From Myxococcales bacterium (GTDB lineage: Bacteria > Myxococcota > UBA4151), in assembly GCA_002722845.1 (NCBI GenBank), contig PBND01000055.1, positions 1 through 39,375 on the forward strand: a stretch of DNA of 39,375 nucleotides. Reading direction: 5' to 3'. Position 1 is the first letter of the stretch. The number at the start of each line of letters is the position of its first letter. Under the pieces are notes generated by a model. It saw only the letters and a program-made list of their open reading frames with translations. It made no database searches and was not told the DNA's origin. A program made the position numbers and the translations under genes. This document shows, in pieces, positions 35,758-39,375 of this stretch.

Positions 35758-36230
35758 TGACTACGCTGATCTTCACCCTCATTCTCGGCTTTTTCCCGGA
35801 GCCTGCGACCTATCTCACCGGTCGTCTAGAGATTCTAAAAAGTCACAATCAGAACCCCAAAGCCATTCACCTTGCATCCCATTCGACCACACAACGAATC
35901 GATATTTCGAGCCCGGGAGTCCTCGGCGCTTGGCTGGGATTGCTGGTTCATGGGCGTTCTACCCCCCGGATCGCCGAGGCCTGTGGCGTGGATCTCACGG
36001 GAACCGTCAAGCCCCGCCTTGTCGATGGCAAGGTCCTCTTGGACTTGGGAGTGAGTGGCTGGGTCATCGATCAAGACACCGGCCTACCCGTGGAGCTCAC
36101 CTGCAAGGGAGAGCGCCTCAGGCTCACCGATTATGGCCAGGGAGATTTGCCCCTTCTATTCCCCGAACGGGTGCATCTTGAGACCCCAAAAGAACAGCGA
36201 CAATATCGGGTCGTGAAAATCGAGTTCTGA
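35757..36230 (+). CDS. Exported protein of unknown function
   Basis: A 157-residue protein I do not recognise. It opens with a short hydrophobic signal-like stretch (MTTLIFTLILGFFPEPA). The mature part is rich in beta-strand-forming residues with several charged turns (VDLTGTVKPRLVDGKVLLDL, WVIDQDTGLPVELTCKGERL). The pattern around TGLPVEL and GDLPLLFPERVHLE suggests a small periplasmic beta-domain. It is coupled by TGATG junctions to galU before and priA after, so it is expressed with them. Confidence 0.65.
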   Translation: MTTLIFTLILGFFPEPATYLTGRLEILKSHNQNPKAIHLASHSTTQRIDISSPGVLGAWLGLLVHGRSTPRIAEACGVDLTGTVKPRLVDGKVLLDLGVSGWVIDQDTGLPVELTCKGERLRLTDYGQGDLPLLFPERVHLETPKEQRQYRVVKIEF

Positions 36231-38557
36231 TGGCCTCAGCGTGGGCACGAGTGGCCGTCGCTCGCCCCGTCGGGCGCCTCCTCAGCTACCAGTGCACAGA
36301 GGATTTACAGCCGGGACAACGGGTACTCGTCCCCCTCGGAAACAGTCGCTGTACAGGGCTTGTACTTGAATGTGGAACGACGGGTCATGAAGGCGAACTC
36401 CGCCCGATCGAAGCCCATCTCGACGCCGGGCCCATCTTCGATGCCGCCCTGTGCCAAACCCTCGCCTTCGCCTGCCAATGGTACCGTTGTGATCCGGGCC
36501 AATTGGTTCGAGCTGCCCTGCCTGCAGGCTTAGGCATCAGCGCGATAAAAAGCCTCATTCGACTGCCAGAAAAATCCTGGCCTACAAGTCCGGCCTTGGA
36601 AGCCTATGAGCGCCTCTTCGATGGTCACCGAGCCGTCGCCGCTCGAGACTTCGAAAAAGGAACCCTCCAGGCACTGCTCGCCAGTGGTGCGGTCAGTTGC
36701 GACACCCGTGTGACCCAACCAGCCCCCGAGCCGACGATCGAGTTGATTCGAGCGAAACGAGATCCTGAGTCTCTGCCCAAACGCAATCGTAGTCAGCGTC
36801 AACTCCTCGAGCATCTCATTCGAGTTGGAGACTGGGTGCCGACCCAACAACTGAGGGCCTTTAAGGGGCTCCGTCGCCTCATCAAGCTTCTTGAGGCTTC
36901 GGACTTCATTGAACGTATGCATCAGAGTTTGTCACCGGCGCCGACTGATGCAGACACAGTCCCTAAGCCAACGGCGGAACAAGAAGCCGTGCTGAAGGCC
37001 GTCGACCTTGATGGGGGCTTCGCCCAGCACCTCCTTTACGGTGTGACGGGTTCCGGCAAAACAGAGGTCTATCTGCAGTTGATCCAAAAAGTATTGGATC
37101 GGGGTAAGAGCGCCCTTGTTTTGGTGCCAGAAATCGCCCTGACCCCCCAAATGGTCTCCCGGTTTTCCGCTCGCTTTGGCCCCCAAGTGGCTGTCTTTCA
37201 CTCGGGCTTGAAAGACAGTGAACGTCGAAGCTCATGGTACCGGAGCCTGCGGGGAGAAAGCCGGATTGCCATCGGGGCTCGCTCAGCGGTCTTTGCCCCT
37301 TGTCACCAATTGGGTCTGATCATTGTCGATGAAGAGCACGACAGCAGTTACAAGCAAGGGGAGAACCCCCGTTATCATGGCCGGGACCTCGCCATCGTCC
37401 GGGCTAAAAATACGGGCTGTCCGATCGTCCTTGGATCAGCAACTCCGAGCCTCGAAACTTGGCATCGTGCCCACGAACAACGGCAGAGCAGTCACCTCCA
37501 TCACCTTCGACAAAGAGCGACCGGGGCAACGCTTCCGGTCATCGACTTGGTCAAACTCAAAGAAATTCCCTTTAAGGATCGGCTACCGATCTCTCCACCA
37601 CTGCAGCAGGCCATCGAGCGAACCCTCGCCCGCAAAGAGCAGGCGATTCTGCTGCTCAATCGCCGGGGCTGGGCCCCGCTCTTGACCTGTCTCGACTGTG
37701 GTGTGGAAAGCCAGTGCCCCCATTGCTCGGTGGCCCTCGTCAGCCACCGCCCACGCCGTCTTGTCTGTCATTACTGCGGCTATGAACAAGCTCCACCCAC
37801 GACCTGTCATGAATGCCAATCCAGCAACCTCGGTGAGTTGGGACAAGGAACCCAACAACTTGAGAACAGTCTCCGTGAGCGATTTCCCCAGGCCCGAGTG
37901 GGGCGTCTTGATAGCGATGTAGGGCAGCGAAGAGGTGCGATGCAAAGCCTCCTCGAGCGTTTTGCTGCCGGCGAACTAGATCTTGTTGTCGGCACCCAGA
38001 TGCTCGCAAAGGGGCATGACCTTCCCAGCGTTACTCTGGTCGGCGTCATCCTCGCCGATCGGGGCCTGCAACTTCCCGACCCCCGAGGCGGTGAGCGGGC
38101 CTTTCAGCTCCTCACCCAAGTGGCGGGACGGGCCGGTCGAGCCGGTAAGCCAGGCAGAGTGCTCTTTCAGTGCTTTGATAGTGAGCATCCCGTGATTCAG
38201 GCGGCCTGTGACCATGACGGTGATGGCTTTCTACAATGGGAGCTAGAGCGACGCCGGGCCATGGGTTTGCCACCCTTTACCCGAGCTGCACTCATACGAT
38301 GTAGCCATCAAAATAAGCGAGAAGCAGCAGCGGAAGCAATGCGTCTGAGCCGAATTCCCAGCCCGGGCTGTCACGTTTTAGGTCCGGCACCGAGTGTGAT
38401 TGAGCGACTGAGGGAACGCTGGCGATTTCAGTTCCTCATTACCGCAGAACGGGCCCAGGACTTGCAATCTCATCTCAGTCGCTTGGAAGCACAACTCCAG
38501 CCTCAGCGCAGCGGCGTTCGAGTCGCCATTGACGTGGATCCAAGCGAGTTGATGTAG
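36230..38557 (+). CDS. priA: Primosomal replication restart helicase PriA
   Basis: PriA recognises abandoned forks and reloads the replisome. The 775-residue protein has an N-terminal 3' DNA-binding domain (about 1-110), a winged helix, a DEAD-like helicase with Walker A GVTGSGKTEVYL near residue 270 and the DEEH box (VDEEHDSSYKQ), and the zinc-binding insert with paired CxxC motifs (about 487-530: CLDCG, CPHC, CHYCG, CHEC). The helicase C-terminal part contains GTQMLAKGHDLPSVTLVG. All eight zinc Cys are present. The start overlaps the previous stop. Confidence 0.97.
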   Translation: MASAWARVAVARPVGRLLSYQCTEDLQPGQRVLVPLGNSRCTGLVLECGTTGHEGELRPIEAHLDAGPIFDAALCQTLAFACQWYRCDPGQLVRAALPAGLGISAIKSLIRLPEKSWPTSPALEAYERLFDGHRAVAARDFEKGTLQALLASGAVSCDTRVTQPAPEPTIELIRAKRDPESLPKRNRSQRQLLEHLIRVGDWVPTQQLRAFKGLRRLIKLLEASDFIERMHQSLSPAPTDADTVPKPTAEQEAVLKAVDLDGGFAQHLLYGVTGSGKTEVYLQLIQKVLDRGKSALVLVPEIALTPQMVSRFSARFGPQVAVFHSGLKDSERRSSWYRSLRGESRIAIGARSAVFAPCHQLGLIIVDEEHDSSYKQGENPRYHGRDLAIVRAKNTGCPIVLGSATPSLETWHRAHEQRQSSHLHHLRQRATGATLPVIDLVKLKEIPFKDRLPISPPLQQAIERTLARKEQAILLLNRRGWAPLLTCLDCGVESQCPHCSVALVSHRPRRLVCHYCGYEQAPPTTCHECQSSNLGELGQGTQQLENSLRERFPQARVGRLDSDVGQRRGAMQSLLERFAAGELDLVVGTQMLAKGHDLPSVTLVGVILADRGLQLPDPRGGERAFQLLTQVAGRAGRAGKPGRVLFQCFDSEHPVIQAACDHDGDGFLQWELERRRAMGLPPFTRAALIRCSHQNKREAAAEAMRLSRIPSPGCHVLGPAPSVIERLRERWRFQFLITAERAQDLQSHLSRLEAQLQPQRSGVRVAIDVDPSELM

Positions 38558-38569
38558 GGAGTCTTTCAG

Positions 38570-39375
38570 GTGGCCGAAAAGATCTGGATCATCGATCCCG
38601 ACGATCGAAGTGGTTCTGCTTTAGAGGCGCTGCTTACGGAAGTGAGCTTGGAGGCTTCCCATCGATCGGAACTGACTGGGCCGGCCCCTGATCTCCTTGT
38701 CCTCGCAGGCAGTTTCGATGACGACACCCTGGCAGCTAAAATACAGCAACTTCGCGGTCTCGCCCTGGGTGATGTGGCCGCCGTGGTCATTCTGGGAGGC
38801 TCGGGCGATGCGGGTCATGCCTTAGCTCTTGGCGCCGATCTCTTCATCGCCGCACCGACAAACTTAGAGCGCTTTCTCCAAGCGATCGAACCCTTTGTTC
38901 ATATCCCAATCCCCGTCGACGCCGCCGAACGGCGGGTTTTTGAAAGTCGCGCCACGACCCCGGACGCCACCGAGGCTGAGCGTCAAGACGAGGGGGAGGC
39001 TTCACCAGAAACTCCTGCTGCTCCCGAGCCACACACTCTTGACCAAGCAGACGATCCTCCCCAACAAAGTCGCGAAGTGAGCGTTGATCCGACTCAGAGT
39101 ATCGCTCCACCCCCGATCGGCGATGAAGGAGACCTCTCGTCAGGCATGCTGCAGTTGATTGCGGAGACTCATGACCCCCACGCCGTGGACGTTGAAAGCC
39201 CCCCCTCTGAACCAGAGATCGAAGCAGGGCCAGAGCCAGCACCAGAGCCGGAGCTAGTGCCGGAGCCAGAGCCGGAGCTAGTGCCGGAGCCAGAGTTGGA
39301 GCTAGTGCCGGAGCCAGAGCCGGAGCTAGTGCCGGAGCCAGAGCCGGAGCTAGTGCCGGAGCCAGAGCCGGAGCT
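38570..39375 (+). CDS. Pseudo-receiver domain protein with Pro-Glu repeat (3' end outside window)
   Basis: An open frame of at least 268 codons without a stop before the window ends. It starts MAEKIWIIDPDDRSGSALEA from GTG with GGGAG at 8 bases, 12 bases after priA. Residues 1-115 look like a response-regulator receiver fold: an acidic pair (DPDD), a third strand DLLVLAGSF, a fourth strand AAVVILGGSGDA and a final APTNLERFLQAIEPF. The phosphoacceptor Asp is replaced by Ala or Gly, and the Lys of the KP motif by Ala, so it is probably not phosphorylated. An acidic linker and a PEPEPELV repeat follow. The C-terminal domain is unseen. Confidence 0.7.
   Translation, partial: MAEKIWIIDPDDRSGSALEALLTEVSLEASHRSELTGPAPDLLVLAGSFDDDTLAAKIQQLRGLALGDVAAVVILGGSGDAGHALALGADLFIAAPTNLERFLQAIEPFVHIPIPVDAAERRVFESRATTPDATEAERQDEGEASPETPAAPEPHTLDQADDPPQQSREVSVDPTQSIAPPPIGDEGDLSSGMLQLIAETHDPHAVDVESPPSEPEIEAGPEPAPEPELVPEPEPELVPEPELELVPEPEPELVPEPEPELVPEPEPE
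39257..39375 (+). repeat. 24-bp tandem repeat encoding VPEPEPEL
   Basis: Four full units and a 23-base partial fifth repeat the pattern GTGCCGGAGCCAGAG followed by CCGGAGCTA. The second unit has TTG in place of one CCG. The array continues past the window edge, so its true copy number is unknown. The period keeps the reading frame. Confidence 0.95.

Overview
The window looks like an origin-proximal stretch of a high-GC, Gram-negative chromosome. Support for Gram-negative comes from a YidC with a large periplasmic domain, a LolA-like protein and an outer-membrane beta-barrel. Several traits resemble Myxococcota or other former Deltaproteobacteria: two complete Lon proteases, parAB joined to a bactofilin, a zinc-finger (MJ0042-type) protein with an acidic low-complexity region, and Pro-Glu repeat proteins. 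This placement is inference, not proof. Nearly all DNA is coding and no gene-free stretch exceeds 300 bases.

Layout. (1) 1-7.1 kb: hemW (-), then lon-1, a frameshifted thiL, a GAF/PAS/PAS/HisKA protein without an ATPase domain, and a LolA-like protein, closed by a terminator shared with groEL. (2) 7.1-10.3 kb: groES-groEL (-), tRNA-Phe (-) with its own promoter and terminator, a J-domain protein and an exported protein of unknown function. (3) 10.3-14.3 kb (+): HAD phosphatase, a large zinc-finger/TPR-like membrane protein and a nitronate monooxygenase-like flavoprotein. (4) 14.3-18.4 kb (-): prmA, rsmE, a zinc-ribbon/RDD membrane protein and a GspE N-terminal-like protein. (5) 18.4-20.3 kb (+): rplU, rpmA, obg. 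(6) 20.3-24.3 kb: rpmH-rnpA-yidC (-) divergent from dnaA (+), then a small unknown gene (-). (7) 24.4-30.3 kb (+): HTH regulator, astA, astD, lon-2, dtd, each touching or overlapping the next. (8) 30.3-32.9 kb (+): two perfect parS sites, rsmG, parA, parB, bactofilin. (9) 32.9-39.4 kb: a compact NFACT-family protein and an outer-membrane barrel (-), then galU, an unknown exported protein, priA and a pseudo-receiver protein with a 24-bp Pro-Glu repeat that runs off the end (+).

Most content is conserved housekeeping: ribosome and tRNA maturation, protein folding and turnover, replication start and restart, and chromosome segregation. The points most worth checking are degenerate G4/G5 motifs in Obg, a compact NFACT protein lacking the usual N-terminal features, the astA-astD-lon-dtd operon, parS sites abutting the rsmG ribosome binding site, a shared promoter style with GC-rich discriminators at tRNA-Phe, rpmH and rplU, a divergent DnaA without recognisable DnaA boxes, and the nine-G tract that breaks thiL. 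I did not find a clearly new defence, mobile or biosynthetic system.
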